Assembly (NCBI RefSeq): GCF_003711515.1
Contig: NW_021167080.1
Span: 779,200 to 843,199 of the forward strand
Reading direction: 5' to 3'
Source of the DNA: Sodiomyces alkalinus F11
Taxonomy: Eukaryota; Ascomycota; Sordariomycetes; Glomerellales; Plectosphaerellaceae
DNA: 64,000 nucleotides
Shown here: in pieces, positions 24,501 through 38,800 of the stretch
Layout of the letters: every line of letters begins with the position of its first letter
Numbering within the stretch: the stretch's first letter is position 1
Notes under the pieces: model-generated
Database searches by the model: none
What the model was told of the DNA's origin: nothing
The model's input: the letters and a program-made list of their open reading frames with translations, nothing else
Position numbers and translations under genes: made by a program

Positions 24501-25900
24501 CCAGGGGTTATAATAGGCTACGTGGCTCTCCTCGATCATACCTTTCTTAAGGCGGTCCTTTATTCTCTACACAACTATAGACTCTACAGCCTTAGGGATA
24601 GAGATCCCCTTCGCCTGCCACGCCTTATAAGGAACCGCTCGAATCTTCTATAGAGGGGCTACCCGTTTATTAAGGCGGCCGCACTTAGTCTAATCCCACG
24701 TAATAGCTGTCTCTCGGTTTAGGAGGACCTTTATTAGGAGCTCCTTTTCCTTAGGGGTTAAGTAGTCGACGGTCTCTAGGATAGCGTCGAGTTTTTCGGG
24801 TATAAGGCGTGAACGGGGTATAATTTTATAAAACTTTGGTATAATCAGGCTAATAAACCGCTTATCTTCTAGCTCCTAGTCTTCCTTTTTAGTTTCAGGG
24901 AGGATATTCTTCTTTTAGTAGGGGTCTTTATTAAGGGCACTTCTATCGGATAGGACGTCGTTAAAAGGGTAAACCTTAAGAGCCTTAGGCTTCTATATAG
25001 TAAAAACGCCTTCGGGATTAGGGGGATAGTATACTTCTTTAATAAGATTCTAGAACTTCCTCCTTTTCGGCTACTATAGCCTCCTCGTTATAACCGCGGC
25101 TATACTAGTAATACTATCCTCCTCTTTCTTTAAAGCCTCGAGCGCTCTTGGCTGGAAATTATCCTATATTATCCGGTCCTTTCGAAAATACGAGACTAAG
25201 AGGCTATTAGGGTAATTAGGCCAATAGTGGTATACAAAAGTCGAAAAAGATAAGTGGTTAGTGTGAATTAGTTATTATTATATAGTCGTAGTTATTATAT
25301 AGGGAGTCTCCGCGACACACCTCTTATATCCTCGGCCCTAATTTCGTGGTATCGCCCTTAAGGCTATATAAATTCTCTTCGTTAGGGGCTTTACTCCCTC
25401 CGTAAATAGGAAGGCTACTAAAGCAGTAGCGTCCTTATTATCTAAATAAAAGAAAATATCGTCGTCGCTCTTCTTTTTCTTTATCTCCTCCTTCTCCTCC
25501 CTCGCCTCCTCCTTCTCTTTCGCCCCTTAGTCGGGCGAACCGCTAGTCCTATCGTTACTTAATATTAAGGCAGCGGCCCCGGACTAGCTATAAGGGACGC
25601 CGTCCTCCCCTTAGTATCCGATACTCTAATCGATTAAATCCTCCTTTTCTTAACGCCTCTCCTCCTCTTTAAACTTAGGCTAGCTTTATTTATAAGGGCG
25701 GTCGTCGACCTATTCTCTACTAGCGATAGGGACGATAATACGGGCGTCCCCATAGGCGAAGTTTATATCGATTTATCCGTCCCTATAGGTGAAAAAGGCG
25801 TGACTATTAAGTAAGAACGGTAGGCTAAGAAGTATCCTAGGCCCTATTCCTTGACCACGACGAAATAGACCTTTTTATACTAGTCCCTGACCTAGAGGTG
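21590..25900 (-). pseudogene. Ty3/gypsy RT, RNase H and integrase, copy 1
   Basis: Minus-strand translation gives a gypsy RT; the catalytic box reads FINDI at 24167-24153 where FIDDI is expected (GAC to AAC by RIP). RNase H-like sequence follows to about 23200, then an integrase whose zinc-binding HHCC region and core match copy 2. The polyprotein ends near 21590 with a charged tail (YYKKLEEELKK in copy 2). Some readable ORFs here on the plus strand (for example 22830-23042) are antisense shadows. This copy covers the part hidden by N in copy 2. Confidence 0.75.
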
Positions 25901-28900
25901 CTTGTCTAGATATGCTGCGTAGTTCACCCTATCCACGTCGTTAATCCCCTTAATCGCGATATTACTTTACCGACACGGCCCCGTAATCCTAGCTTCTCTA
26001 TAAGGTCTAGCCGGATAGTGTTAAAGACGGCTCCTCTATTAATAACTACGTAAAAACGGTCCTCCGTAGGGTAGGCCTTAGCTATTCGCTTAATTAGGCT
26101 AACCCGTATCGTTATATACTTAGCGTAAATAGTGGGAGGCTTTAGTTTATTAATTATCGGGGCGGGCGTGATAGATAGGGCACTATTAGGCGTAGGGGCT
26201 ATAGTCGTGGTATTCGTAAACCACACAGGGCGTTCGGGTCTAAGGGGTAAGGAGTCTATAAAAAAGGCCTCCTTAGGGGTTAAGCGGATGACTTTACGAG
26301 GCTTTACCTAGCTGCCGATCGACCTTAGTGTCTCCTCGTAGTCCGCGAGGACAGCTCTATTAGTAGAGAGGAGGTAAACTATAGGAACCTTAACCTCTAT
26401 CTCTAAAAGGTGCTTTAGGCTCTTTTCTCGGACCTTCTATATAATAGCCTCCTAGTTAAATAAATTAAGGGTATCCTTCTAAGCCGAGGCTTATAAGGTA
26501 GGCCGGGTAGTAGTCGAGGTAGTAGTGGGTCTAGATATAGGGGCTATCGAATTAGGGGTTAGACTATCGTCTATATCGGTGTCGTTAACTATCTTTATAA
26601 CCCTTTAGGAGCTGTCCGGAGGCGTTAGGGTCTATTAAACGGCCTAATCAGGGGAACCACCTACTTTTAGCGTGGGTTTACTAATTCTACCGCTCCTAGT
26701 AGTGCCAAAAGGGTCCTAGGGGTCGGTCGAAGTGTATTAAGATATAGACGTAGTATATACTCTAGTAGTAATAAAGTTAATAGATCCCGTGACCTTAGTA
26801 ACCCTCGAGGCTTAAGTGGCTTAGGTGGCCTAACCACTCTAACTGGTCTGCTACTTCTATACCTACTTAACTGTATACTTAATTATACGCCTATTAGTCT
26901 TATTAGTCTTATAGAGGAGAGTGGCGGGCTAGAAAGTCTTAATATAGAGGTCTATAAGCTCCTTAAATCGGCTATACAGCTTAGTAGCCAGCTAATACAG
27001 TATAAGGCGTCGGTATAGCCAGTACTTATTAACTTGTAGCTCGCTCTCTAGGCAAGCTGCCTAGGTACCGGTCTAATCTATAACTAAATACGCGGGGAAC
27101 TCCTACTTAACCAGGCTATAGGCGCTATTATGGATTAGGATAGGGTAGTTATCTCTCCGATACCCTTCTTAGCCGTAGTAGTAGTAGCGAGCTAGCGGGG
27201 GCTAGCTATTACTCTAGACACCTCTCTACTATCCTGGGCGGTTATTATGTTACTAAGTCGGGCGGCTATCGTTATGCCGGTTATTATATCTAGGGCGGGG
27301 TCCTCCATAGTAGATCTCCTCGGTGTACTAGGCGTTATTAGGCTAAGAAACGGCACCGTTAGCCTAATTAGGGGTAGCGAAGTGCACTAAAGCAGTTATT
27401 ATAGGCTAAGCGGTATACTTAAGGACGGTGTAGAAGGCGTTCTTTAGGTTAGACTTTATAGCGACGAGGGCTTATACCTTCTCCGTGCCTATCCTCTTAG
27501 ACAGGGCGAGTACTTAGGCGGTAGTGCCCCTAACGCCTTTAGCTCTATTATAGATAAGGGAAATAGTATACTTCTCGAGGAGGTCGGTAAGCTTATCTAT
27601 ATCCGATTAAGAGGCTATAGACTCCTAGACTATAATAGGCCGTCTTAAGATCGTGGGCTAGAAAGCGGTACTATTAGTCTGATTAGACTTAGTTATACCT
27701 AGTATAGCATCCCTATCTATAGGCTTACCCTCTATTTCCTAGATATCTGTAGACTACTCGCGTAGTAGGTCTAAAAGCAGCTTATAGCTCTTAACTATCT
27801 TTCTTAAGTCAGTGCCTTAAATCTTAAGCTTATTAGCGATAAATATATAGATATCCCTATACAGAATAATGAGGATAATACCGTAAAGCTTAGAGTCCTC
27901 GATAAAAGTGCCTTAGACCCGCTCTGTCTTAGCCTTCTAGATAGTGATTTACTATAGTAAGTCCCTAACCTGATAAACGCTATTAATCTTTTACGTCTTA
28001 TACTTTATCCGAAGCTAATAAACCTCGTAAGAGAAGTTAAGTTAGTAGTCAGGATCTAGATAAAAGAACTCTTTAACGAGCTTCTTAACTAGATTAGACT
28101 AACCGCCCTTATCGGCTTAAACCTCTCTGACTAGGCGCTGGATAGCGGGACGAATAGCCGTATCCGTGTATAGGTTAATATAGGTAATCTTATCGGCTTT
28201 ACTAAGGCGGCTAAGCTTAGTATAGTTATCGTACTGCTAAAAGAACGCAGGGAGGGATTTACTACTAAAGCGGGGAGCTTTAGTAGCGAGGGGATTTAGG
28301 GGTACTCTTAACGTGGTAGTAGTAGGGGGCAGGGCTTTAACGACCTCGGTAATAGTGCTCTCTCGGTCACGGCTTAATAGGGCTTATAGCAGCTTAATTA
28401 GGTCTTTAGCGGTGGTAGGGGAAGCGTTCAAAGCGGGCTAGGCAGGGGTAGTAATAGGGGTAGTATTAGGGGCAGTTATCGACATAGTAGCCGGAGCCGC
28501 GGTAGACGTAGTAGTCGGCCTAGAAACGGGCGGAGGTAAGGCCGTAGCCCCGATATCGTGGTTCCCCTAATTAGGGGCAGTAGAAGTGGCAGGCGTAAGA
28601 ATAGGGGGAATAGCCGGCGAGGGAGCCTTATCGTCGGAGTCGCTAATAATAATAATAGGGGTAGGCTCGCGATACTAAGTCTAAGTGTCTATAGTGTTTT
28701 AGGTGTAAGTACGAGGGGGTAGGCGAATAATAATAATAGGGTTAAGGCGCTTAGGGTATTTAGAGAAAGGTTCTTCGAATTAATTATCTAGCAACAAGAT
28801 CCTATAGGTATTCTAGATACTAACCAGGTTATTATATATATTATCTTATTTTAATAAGAGTGATAAGGTCTTTAACGAGAGGGCGGTCCTAGGTTTTACT

Positions 28901-29300
28901 CCTTAATACTTATCTTCGGGGTTTAGCTTTTCTAACTCACCTTAAAGGAAGAGGCCCCCCACGATTAGGAGATTACCTACTAGTAAAGGGGCTATACTCA
29001 CGGATATTAATATTAAAAGCATTACCCGCTAAGCCTTATAAAGAAGTATTATAACCTGCTTACGGGGTCTATAAAGGTCCTTACTAGACTATCGGGTCCT
29101 TTTATAAGGTATTATTATTTCGCTTCTATTCTCGGTATTAGCTTTTTATTAGGTCTGCTAGGGGTTAGTTACCCTAATCCGGGTAAGCTGCTCTCGGCGG
29201 TCTTATCTTTTCTTCGCCGTTATATAAGAATCTATTTTAATTAGTGGTAGGGGTTATAAGCCCTTTATCGAGTCTATTCTATATCCGGAATCTAACTCTA
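25901..29300 (-). pseudogene. Gag and retropepsin of the 14-kb element, copy 1
   Basis: It starts near 29300 (ELDSGYRIDSIKGL) and runs as a long Ser/Thr/Pro-rich gag-like frame with Gln-derived stops. A retropepsin motif is readable at 26226-25924: YVVINRGAVFNTIRLDLIEK, where the expected pattern is a D-T/S-G motif (Asp to Asn and Thr to Arg here). No zinc knuckle was found. The same order appears in copy 2 (30648-45900, split). Confidence 0.65.
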
Positions 29301-29613
29301 TCGCGATCTAATCGGTTTCTTCTATTTCTGTAATTACCACCTCCGTGGCGGCGGGTCTTATAATAAAAAGTGTTAATAGTTCTTTAACTCTTACCTAAGC
29401 AATTATTTCTTTTCCTAATCTTATTAGGGCTAATCTCCCCTCGGTCTTAAAGCCTTAAATCCTTCCTTAGTCGTTATCTTTATATTCTTCTTTAGGGTTA
29501 TTAACTAATAGTCCGTTTAGGAGGGCCGGAACCTCCCTCGAGCGCCTCTATTACTCTGATCAGGGTCAGAACACTTTAGGGACGCTAAATAAATCCGCCT
29601 CCGAGCACTATAT

Positions 29614-29970
29614 TATAACTGGATAAAGACGTAGTGGTATTAGATCGTTAAGATAAAGATTAGATAAAGAGGTTAGTCTAGTAAGACCACGATGCATAAC
29701 TAAAATATAACTAACACCGCTATAACCTTTAGCGAAGAAGTAAATCGGTAGTCACTATTCTAATCAGGGCAATATAAGTTAAACTGGAAAGATACCTTAA
29801 ACGTAGAATAAGCAAATACAAAAGAGGATGATGATTATCGCCTGGTCCCTTAATAGGGATGTCCGGCGCCTGTCCTTAATATATATATAGGAGGTGGACC
29901 CCGTAGCCTGGAAAAGGGGGTCACGTGACCACCTGCCAAACCACTCTAAAGCCGTATCTGTGCGGTTACA
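29614..29970 (-). repeat. LTR of the 14-kb element (copy 1, 5' LTR)
   Basis: Plus-strand ends TATAACTGG (TG to TA) and GTGCGGTTACA, directly followed by the TTAG duplication. Same length as 15665-16021; most differences are C to T or G to A. Confidence 0.85.
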
Positions 29971-30647
29971 TTAGTTACTCTACGCTAGAGGGTAGTGGAT
30001 ATTGGTATAGGCGGGGATCTAAAGGCCCCCTGTATACGTGATACGGGTAAGTTAGTAGCGATTAACTTTAAGGAAAAAACGTATACTATCGAGGCCGTGA
30101 TATACCGCTATGCCGATAATAGCCGGCGGATGAATAAGTGCTACTATTACTCTGAGTATAATAGCCTTAAGTGCTGCGTAGTAAGTTATATATCTTCCTT
30201 ATCTTCTCTATACGTCTTTATCTTTCTTTATATATCTTTATTATCTCTATAGCTCTTCCTTTTATAGACTACTCTATAGTACCGTTTTCTAATATATATA
30301 ATAGCTCCCTATTACCGGTAAGAACGCTGCAGAGTAGCTATAAAAGGCTTTAGTTATCGCTATTGAGAAAGGTGGCCTAAACGAGAGTCGCCGTGTAAGT
30401 GTTATCGACTATATCCCTTTATTAACTATGTTCCTTTATTAGTCCTGTGTAGTCCCCTTACTAATTCTATATGCTGCTAATACTAAGCTACAGTAGTTCG
30501 ATACTAGGTTATCCTTAGAGAGGCTCTCGGTTAAGCGACGCTGGAGGTTAACCGGTTATCTGCCGAGGAAGTTTTAGCTACTCGGTGTTAAGCTAAGGCA
30601 GTTACCGACACCCGCTAGAAAACGGCAGAAGATATCTATATTAGAGT
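29971..30647 (+). pseudogene. Gag-like ORF, second part after the 14.3-kb insertion
   Basis: Removing the 14.3-kb element and one TTAG joins this frame to 15426-15664 without a shift. The piece 29995-30252 includes RRMNKCYYYSEYNSLKCCVV, with Cys residues spaced like a small zinc-binding site (one Cys now Tyr). A second frame from about 30330 to 30647 is open apart from Gln-derived stops (EKGGLNESRRVSVIDYIPLL and onward) and runs into the ELDSGYR gag of copy 2, where similarity to copy 1 begins. Element family not determined. Confidence 0.4.
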
Positions 30648-32336
30648 TAGATTCCGGATATAGAATGGACTCGATAGGGGGCTTATAACCCCTACTACTA
30701 ATTAAAATAGATTCTCGCACGACGGCGAAGAAAAGATAAGACCGCCGAGAGTAGCTTACCCGGATTAGGGTAACTAAACCCTAGTAGATCTAATAAAAAG
30801 CTAATACTAAGCGTGGGAGCGAAATAACGATACCTTATAAGAGGACCCGATAGTCTAGTAAGGACCTTTATAGACCCCGTAAGTAGGTCGTAATGCTTCT
30901 TTACGAGACTTAGCGAGTAGTGCTTTTAATATTAATATCCGTGAGTATAGCCCCTTTACTAATAGGTAATCTCCTAATCGTAGGGGGCCTCTGCCTTTAA
31001 GGTGAGTTAGAAAAGCTAGACCCCGAAGATAAGTATTAAGGAGTAAAACCTAGGACCACCCTTTTATTAAAGACCTTATCACTCTTATTAAGATAAGATA
31101 ATATATATAATAACCTGGCTAGTATCTAAAACACCTATAGGATCTTCTCGCTAGACGATTAATTCGAAGAACCTTTCCCTAAACACCCTAAGCGCCTTAA
31201 CCCTATTATTATTATTCGCCTACCCCCTCGCACTTACACCTAAAACACTATAGACACTTAGACTTAGTATCGCGAGCCTACCCCTATTATTATCGTTAGC
31301 GACTCCGATAATAAGGCTCCCTCGCCGGCTATTCCCCTTATTCTTACGCCTACTACTTCTACTACCCCTAAGTAGGGGAACTACGATATCGGGGCTACGG
31401 CCTTACCTCCGCCCGCTTCTAGGCCGACTACTATATTTACCACGGCTCCGGCTACTATTTCGATAACTGCTCCTAACACTACCCCTATTACTACCCCTGC
31501 CTAGCCTATCTTTACTGCCCGGCCCGCTTTAAACGCTCCCCCTACTACCGCTAAAGACCTAATTAAGCTACTATAAGCCCTAATAAGCCGTGACCGAGAG
31601 AGTATTATTACCGAGGTTATTAAAGCCCTACCCCCTACTACTACCACGTTAAGAGTACCCCTAAATCCCCTCGCTACTAGAGCTCCCCGCTTTAATAGTA
31701 AGTCCCTCTCCACATTCCTTTAGTAGTACGATAACTATACTAAGCTTAGCCGCCTTAGTAAAGCCGATAAGATCACCTACGTTAACCTATACACGGATAC
31801 GGCTATTCGTCCCGTTATTAAACGCCTAGTCTGAGAGGTTTAAGCCGATAAGAGCGGTTAGTCTAATCTAGTTAAGAAGCTCGTTAAAGAGTTCTTTTAT
31901 CTCGATCCTAACTACTAACTTAACTTCTCTTACGAGGTTTATTAGCTTCGGGTAAAGCATAAGACGTATAAGATTAATAGCGGTTATTAGGTTAGGGACT
32001 TACTATAGTAAATCACTATCTAGAAGGCTAAGGCCGAGCGGGTTTAAGGCACTTTTATCGAAGACTCCGAGCTCTACGGTATCGTCCTTACTATTCTGTA
32101 TAGGGATATCTATATATTTATCGCTAATAAGCTTAAGATCCGAGGCACTAATTTAAGAAAGATAGTTAAGAGCTATAGACTGCTTTCGGAACTACTACGT
32201 AAGTAGTCTACGGATATCTAGGAAGTAACCGGTAAGCTAGTGGATAAGGATATTATACTAGGTATAGCTAAGTCTAATTAGCCTAATAGCGTCGCTTTTT
32301 AGCCTACTATCTTAAGGCGGCCTACTATAGTCTAGG

Positions 32337-32525
32337 TGCTATACACACGTACAGAGGTATATTAGCTATATAGTATTCCCATAGACAGATGAGTCAGTAG
32401 GAGGCTGAGGTATATTAGTTACCTCTGCCACGGAGCTCTATAAGCTCACACTTAGCTAGATTATTATCTTAATATCTTTATATTCTGATTATTCACACTC
32501 CTATAACGCCGTATCTAGTATATTA
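32337..32525 (+). repeat. 5' LTR of the 10.8-kb element
   Basis: It starts TGCTATACACACG and ends CTAGTATATTA. It matches 42969-43157 at equal length; the 3' copy starts TACTATATACACG and ends CCGGCATATCA, so the two have been mutated at different CpA/TpG sites and together give TG...CA ends. Confidence 0.9.
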
Positions 32526-33639
32526 ATAGTAGTAACTATTTATTACGACCGTTCACTATACTATACCCTTTTCTGTTATTTCTGCGTATCTGTATTTTTT
32601 CCGCGCGTTTATTAATAACGTTACCCAATCTATTATCGTCCTCGTAGATCCTTAGTATATATCCCGCACCCCTATAGTTCTATAGATCTAATAGCGCTAA
32701 GCTATAGACGTGCAGCTGTTTTTCCCGTATTTTAATAACTTTAAGGTCTATACTATGATAGCTTTCCAGCTTATAGATTAAACGATTTCACACTTTTAAA
32801 CGCCCTAAACGTTTTTACTTCTCACGTAATCCGCCTTTACACACTTACGAGCACGAGGTGTTTATATTGTGTTTACCCCTCTTTTCATTAACGTTATCCA
32901 GTTATTAACAGTCTATAATACGATAGTCATACCTCCGCACTAAAACCTGATTCTTAGCTATAGATCCTTTTCCCTCGTCTATAATCTTATAGTGTATACC
33001 TTCCTCCTACCCTCCCCTACCTATATCCGTGGCAGATGGACCTATTATCCTCTAAGGAGAAGGAACTTTTCTATATATATATAAGTTTATCCAGGAATAT
33101 CCCGATTAGGCATAGAAGCAGGACCTGCCTAACGGCAGTTTATTAGTTATCGAATAGGAAGGATCTCTTTGATAGCAGAGAGCTAAAGCCGAGTATCAGT
33201 AATCGTAGGCGACTAGGAGATCTGCTAGACACCGCGCTAGGAGTTAATCACTTAATTCCGGTCTAACCTTTCCCGTAGCGTAGTTAATAGACTAATAGCA
33301 GGTATAAGGAACGTTAACTATAGTTCTAAAGTTTCTTAATATTACTAGGAGTAGGCTATCCAGTAAAGTTATTTCCCGGCAGATAAGCGAAGTGCCTTAG
33401 TCTTTTTCCTAATAGAGTATCGGAGGATAGTAGATTCCCGCTCTATAAGTGTTATAGTCTTCTCGATAGATAGGTAAAGCGTTATAGCTTTCCTAGTAGA
33501 AGTATAAACGATAGAACTCTTCCTATCGTTTCGAACCCTACCCTCGTAAGCTATTTAGTTTTACTCGTGTATCTCCGATAAATTCCGTTAATATTCCTTA
33601 TTCGTAAATCCCCTTTAGATTATATCCTCTCGTTAAATA

Positions 33640-35370
33640 ACTATAGGACTCTAATTCGGCGTAATCCTCGCCCTCTCCTTATCGGTCTTCGGAACCGTTT
33701 ACTAATATTAATTCCGAGCTGGCTATAATCCTGCAGAATTCTATAGATATAGATATAGACGTAACTTAGGCTACGCAGCCGACTTCGAGCGAATAGTAGC
33801 AGACCTAGTAGTAAGCGACGCAGGAGTAGTAGCACGCTATACGCTAATAGCAGTTAGTAGAGGAATAGCGACGGTATACGGAGTAATAGCGATGGTAAGC
33901 TAAGCAGCAATATATCCCGCAGTAATATAGGCAGCGCTAGCAAACTCCCCAGTCATATATAGGCTTATAGTAGTAGATCCCGCAGACCTAATTCCCGCAG
34001 TAGCAGATTCCGTAGACCTAGTTCCCGTAGTAGCCGCCGGCGCCGTAGGTCTCCGCCCTTTTAATAATACTAACGAATAACTAATTCTAGATACTCTTTA
34101 GCACCCTAATCCAGGTTATAAAAAAGGTAAAACTGGCTATAGTAGCACGAGAGGAGACGGCCGATCCTCCTTTCGCCGTAAACTAAGCTTAATCGGGTAA
34201 TTCAGTCTACCGGTAAACCCCTCGGATCTATTAACGATATAAATAGTATCTAGAGATAAGATAATCTAGTATAATATCGATCTTTTTATTAAGAAGGTAG
34301 AGCTATTTACTTATACTCCCGAGCTAAAAGAGGAGGCTCGTATTAATCTCGATACACTCTTCCTAGGTAAAGCTAATACCTAGTAGGTTAGTATATTATA
34401 GCCGTATAGCGTAATAAGGTTCGTCGTAGCCTTAATAATATATATACTCTACTCCGTAGATATTAGCGGATTAAACCGGAGATTATAGCTAATAAGATAA
34501 GCGATATACGTTTTATAGTACGCGATATTCTGGACGGAAAATTATTCGCAGAGTAGGCTAACTAAGTGGCTCGCTACTATGAGGCTTTAGCTGCTATCGT
34601 TTATACGAACGTCGAATTATAGCAGGAAATCTAGAACCGTATTAATCCCTCGCTTCATAAGATCTGCCCTTACCCGGATATCGATAAACATTTTAAGGAT
34701 TTTATACGTGCTATTAAGGACTAGATCACTAATCGCCAGTAATCTCTATAGTATTAAGTTCGATATGATATAATATGCGTAGATATACTCGGAGGTCCCT
34801 CCGCCACTCCTATTACTAGCGTTCTGCCGGATAATAGGCTACTTATATACACGGTAACGGAGGAGCATACCGATACTAATAACGCTAATTAGGGTCGTTA
34901 CGGCGATAAAGGCGGCTCTGCTAACCGATTTAGTAACTGATTCACGGGTAGCCGATTAATAGACGATCGTTTCGGTTCTAGCAGAGGTCGGGGAAACTAG
35001 AATAACTAAGGTAACCGTGGTAATTAGAATAACCGAGGATACCGTAGCCGCGGAGGCCGTTAGGTTCGTAGAGGTGGTAGGTTCAACCGCTAGGAATAAC
35101 ATCTATACACTTATCGTATACGATAGTGGGTTAAACTAGGACGATCCAATAATAGTAAATAGGTGGTCTACGTTACTATAGATAATCCTTATAGACTACG
35201 AGACGAGGAGGAGCTTTGCGCTAAAGGTTTTAAGTTTCTCGACGAAATTTTAAGCGAGGGAGAAGAGATATACTTTTACGAGACCGATAAGATAGTTTCT
35301 AATAAAATTAACGTCTATTATTCTTATTTTACAGGCTATACAGGCTATCCTTCTTCTTCTTAAATATTAT
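33640..35370 (+). pseudogene. Gag region of the 10.8-kb element, SR- and RGG-rich
   Basis: An N-terminal part with many Ser-Arg and Ser-Ser-Arg repeats (about 33780-34060) precedes a gag-like core (VELFTYTPELKEEARINLDT near 34290-34360). Then comes an Arg/Gly/Asn-rich segment near 34985-35090 (RGN, RGG repeats) in place of a CCHC zinc knuckle, and an acidic stretch at 35163-35363 that is still open. RGG-type tails can replace zinc knuckles for RNA binding in some gag proteins; that role is inference. Confidence 0.55.
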
Positions 35371-35899
35371 CCTCTATAGCCCGTTAGACCTTTAGACGTG
35401 CGGCTACGAGATTATAGACGAATGCTTATAAGTAAACCTCGCTAAGGCGGATAAAACCACACGTAAACCCCGATATAAAGCCCCTTACGTATTAATATCG
35501 TAAATATATAGTATATTTTTCTAGTCACTCTTAGCTTTATCGGCACGTCTATTGTAACACGTGTACGGAACCAAAACCTAAGGGATACAGTCTATATTGG
35601 ATTTATAAGTAATAGGTCGGTTAGACCGACGCTCTATCTATTTTAGTGCGAGAGTCTACGGATATATAGCAGGCTACCGTGTAATCTACGGTTATATAGG
35701 CTAAGGAACCGGCGATACCGGAACCCGCGCACCTATAGGCCGAGGACCTATTAGCATAAGGTCAGGACTTAAGACAGGAGCCTATTAACGAATCAGCAGA
35801 TAACAGACCGCTAAAGCTACCTAAGCCAGATACCCTGTATAGCTTTTATGCTTTCCGGCTAAATAATATAGTTAACGCCTAGGTGTTAGTCGCTAGAAG

Positions 35900-38800
35900 C
35901 CTTAATCGGTATATCTACTACTAAATCTCGATAAAATTCACGCCGTTAAGGACACCTATAAATATCTATATTAACTCGGGTTATACCACGATAATAATCG
36001 ATAGATAGTGGCTATAGAACTACGCGTATAACGTTCGTTTCGCCGACGCAGCGAAGCTAAGACCGATACACGGTATCGCTAGGAAGACTATTACTAAGGA
36101 GATTACGATATTCGATTTCTATATCGATAGCTATATCCAAAACGTGCTAATTCTAGGGTATTTTATAGTAATAGTATAGGTGATTAATAAATTAGAGGCT
36201 AAAATACTACTTAGAGCGGTATTCCTTAGCACCTACGGTGTTAATATCCTCTATTCCATAGGGTAACTACGCATCGTAGGATACCACAGTATAAGGATTC
36301 AGATCTCGGGATACCGGAAAAAGTCTATAGGACGTTACGTCCGCAGAGTAATAGCAGCGTAGATAGTGTTTATTCCACTAATATCCTTAACTCTAATCCC
36401 GGTACGCTATACTAGTCTGCCTATAGGACACGAATACTATTTCGCACCCGATCCTAAGCATACTATACTATATTTTATATACGATACATATACTCCTAAA
36501 ATGGTCTACTACGTTAACGATAGTGATACGGGCTATATAGTTTATCAGAACGATGGAGTAGGATATATTATAGAGTTATAGGACGATAACGAGGCAGAGC
36601 TAGTTAAATAGGCGAACGCTTATGCGTTAATAGCGGTTAAAGGCTAAGAATTTAAGGAATTAGATCTAACGCGTCGTATCCTTAAGGCCCCGTACTATAA
36701 GCTCTCACGGATCGCGGAATCTATCCGATAATAGTAAGATAAGCCGAAAGCAGATAGAGAAAAGGATAGCACTATAAATCCTAAACGGCCTAATAACGTG
36801 CCTAAGGTTAAGATAAAGGACGGAGTATATATCTACGCTATATTACCCGATAAGGCCCGATAGGGCTATAAACTACTCGAAGGATTTAATATATAGTATA
36901 ATAGGGGAATTATTCCTCTACTATCCGATAAGCGGATACGCGTCGACTTAGTCGATAACTAATAAGGTATAAGTCTATATTCCTGTCCGTATTAAGTTAG
37001 TGCCGAAGATAGAGGCTATTTAAATAGTAAGTTTAACGATATATATAAAGTCGGCAGAATAACATAGTAACGTAAGCCTACTCCTTTCGTATATCCGGCG
37101 TTTATAGTATAGCGCACTATAAATAGGACGCGTAAGGGTAAAGTAGTCGTTAATCTTCGAAAACTTAACGCCGCTATACTCCCTAACGTATATCCGATCC
37201 CGTCGTAAGATAAAATTATTCAGTATCTCTAAGGGAAGAAGTATTTTAGTGCGTTTAACGCTAGCTCGTTCTTCTACTAGCTACCGGTATAAGAAAGATA
37301 TAAGGATCGAATAACTATTATCTCTCTACGCGGATTAAAACGCTCTAAGGTTATACTAATAGGATTTCGTAACTCCCCGCTATTCGTATAACGCTTTATA
37401 GATTAATATCTATTTAAGTATAGGTATTTCTGCAGAGCGTATATTAATAATATTATTATCTTTTCTAACACGTTTAAGGAGCACCTTAAACATCTACGGA
37501 TTATTATAAAGCTATTTCAAGATATCCGACTCGCGCTATCGCTAGTAAAATCCTTCTATACGTATAACTTAGTGCGTCTACTCGGTTTTAAGATTAATAG
37601 ACTCGGTCTATATATAACCACCGATCGTATCGAAGCTCTACGATAGCTTAAAATACCCGAAAAGCTATCCGATCTAGAAACCTATATTAGTAAGGTTAGT
37701 TTTCTTCGACGATTTATTCCGTGGTTCCGTGTTAAAGTCGATCCGCTATAACAACGTAAGACCGCGCTGCTTAATAACGCTAAAGACTCTGGCCAGATTA
37801 TATAGTTAGCTCCGAAGTATCTAAGGCAGCGATGGATAAGCAGGTTAATATATAAACCGATAGACGTTAAAAGATAAGCTTTTAAGATTATCTAGAAGTA
37901 GGTTATAGAGGAGATACGACTATATTACTATAACCCTAACTAGATAATATTCCTTAACCTGGATACTAGCGGAAGCGGACTAAGTGTATTCCTTTTCTGT
38001 CTTTCGGTGTTATAGGATAAAGGTAAAGTCCTAGTTAACGTAATTTAGCCGATCTTTTTTTTATCCAGGAAGCTTATAGCTATAGAGGCACGATATAAGG
38101 CTATAGAACTAAAGATCTATGCCTTAGTCTAGGCCTATAAGATATTACGAACCAGACTATAATCCTATCGTTAACCGGTAGTAGTCCTAATAGATTATTA
38201 AGCGACGCGAGGAATCGTCCATTAGACGTCTCTAAATGTAATAGATATTAATAAGTTAATCCCTTAATTAATAGCTGCTTCGATATTCCTTAGCTAGTTC
38301 CGGCTCAAGGTACCCTATATTCCCGGGCGGTAAAATCTAATTCTAGACGCTTTATCTAGACTGCCCGTCGTAGACGATAAGGACTCCTAAGAGTTATTAG
38401 GGCAGAAAAAAGCTAAGCGTATAGATAAAGTAAAGCTATTAGATACTAGTGAGTTAGACGATATTTAGACCGACTATACCGATGCTTTACAGGCATATAG
38501 TATATCGAGATACAAGAATTTAAACGAGGCTGCTTTAACTTACGTCGCGGTCGATTACGTGATGCCTAATAATCTACGAGACGAGTTTCGGCAGATATAC
38601 GAGACGGACGCAAAGCATAAGCCTATTATCGATAAGCTACGGGCATGGTAAGAAGGCGCTAAAAACTCCAGTAATCGTAAACAGAAGATTCCGCCAGCTC
38701 GACTTTAGAACGGACTATTATATATAGTTAGCGAGAACGGACGACTACGTTTATTAATACTATAGAAGCTAATACCTAAGATCCTATAGATAGTATACGA

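Larger units (their letters stand above)
15665..29970 (-). mobile_element. 14.3-kb Ty3/gypsy element, copy 1 (complete)
   Basis: Direct 357-bp repeats at 15665-16021 and 29614-29970 bound it, with TTAG on both outer sides (15661-15664 and 29971-29974). On the minus strand, in order: leader, gag and retropepsin (29300 to about 25900), RT-RNase H-integrase (to about 21590), then 5.6 kb not found in ordinary gypsy elements, with an unrecognised conserved ORF (about 19965-19290) and a Ulp1-like peptidase ORF (about 18140-16100). A 5-9 kb length is usual for fungal gypsy elements, so this is large. All frames are RIP-broken. Confidence 0.85.

Noticed and set aside
29995..30252. Independent 85-codon gene
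   Set aside because: It starts at a GTG and is the continuation of a gag-like frame broken by the 14.3-kb insertion.
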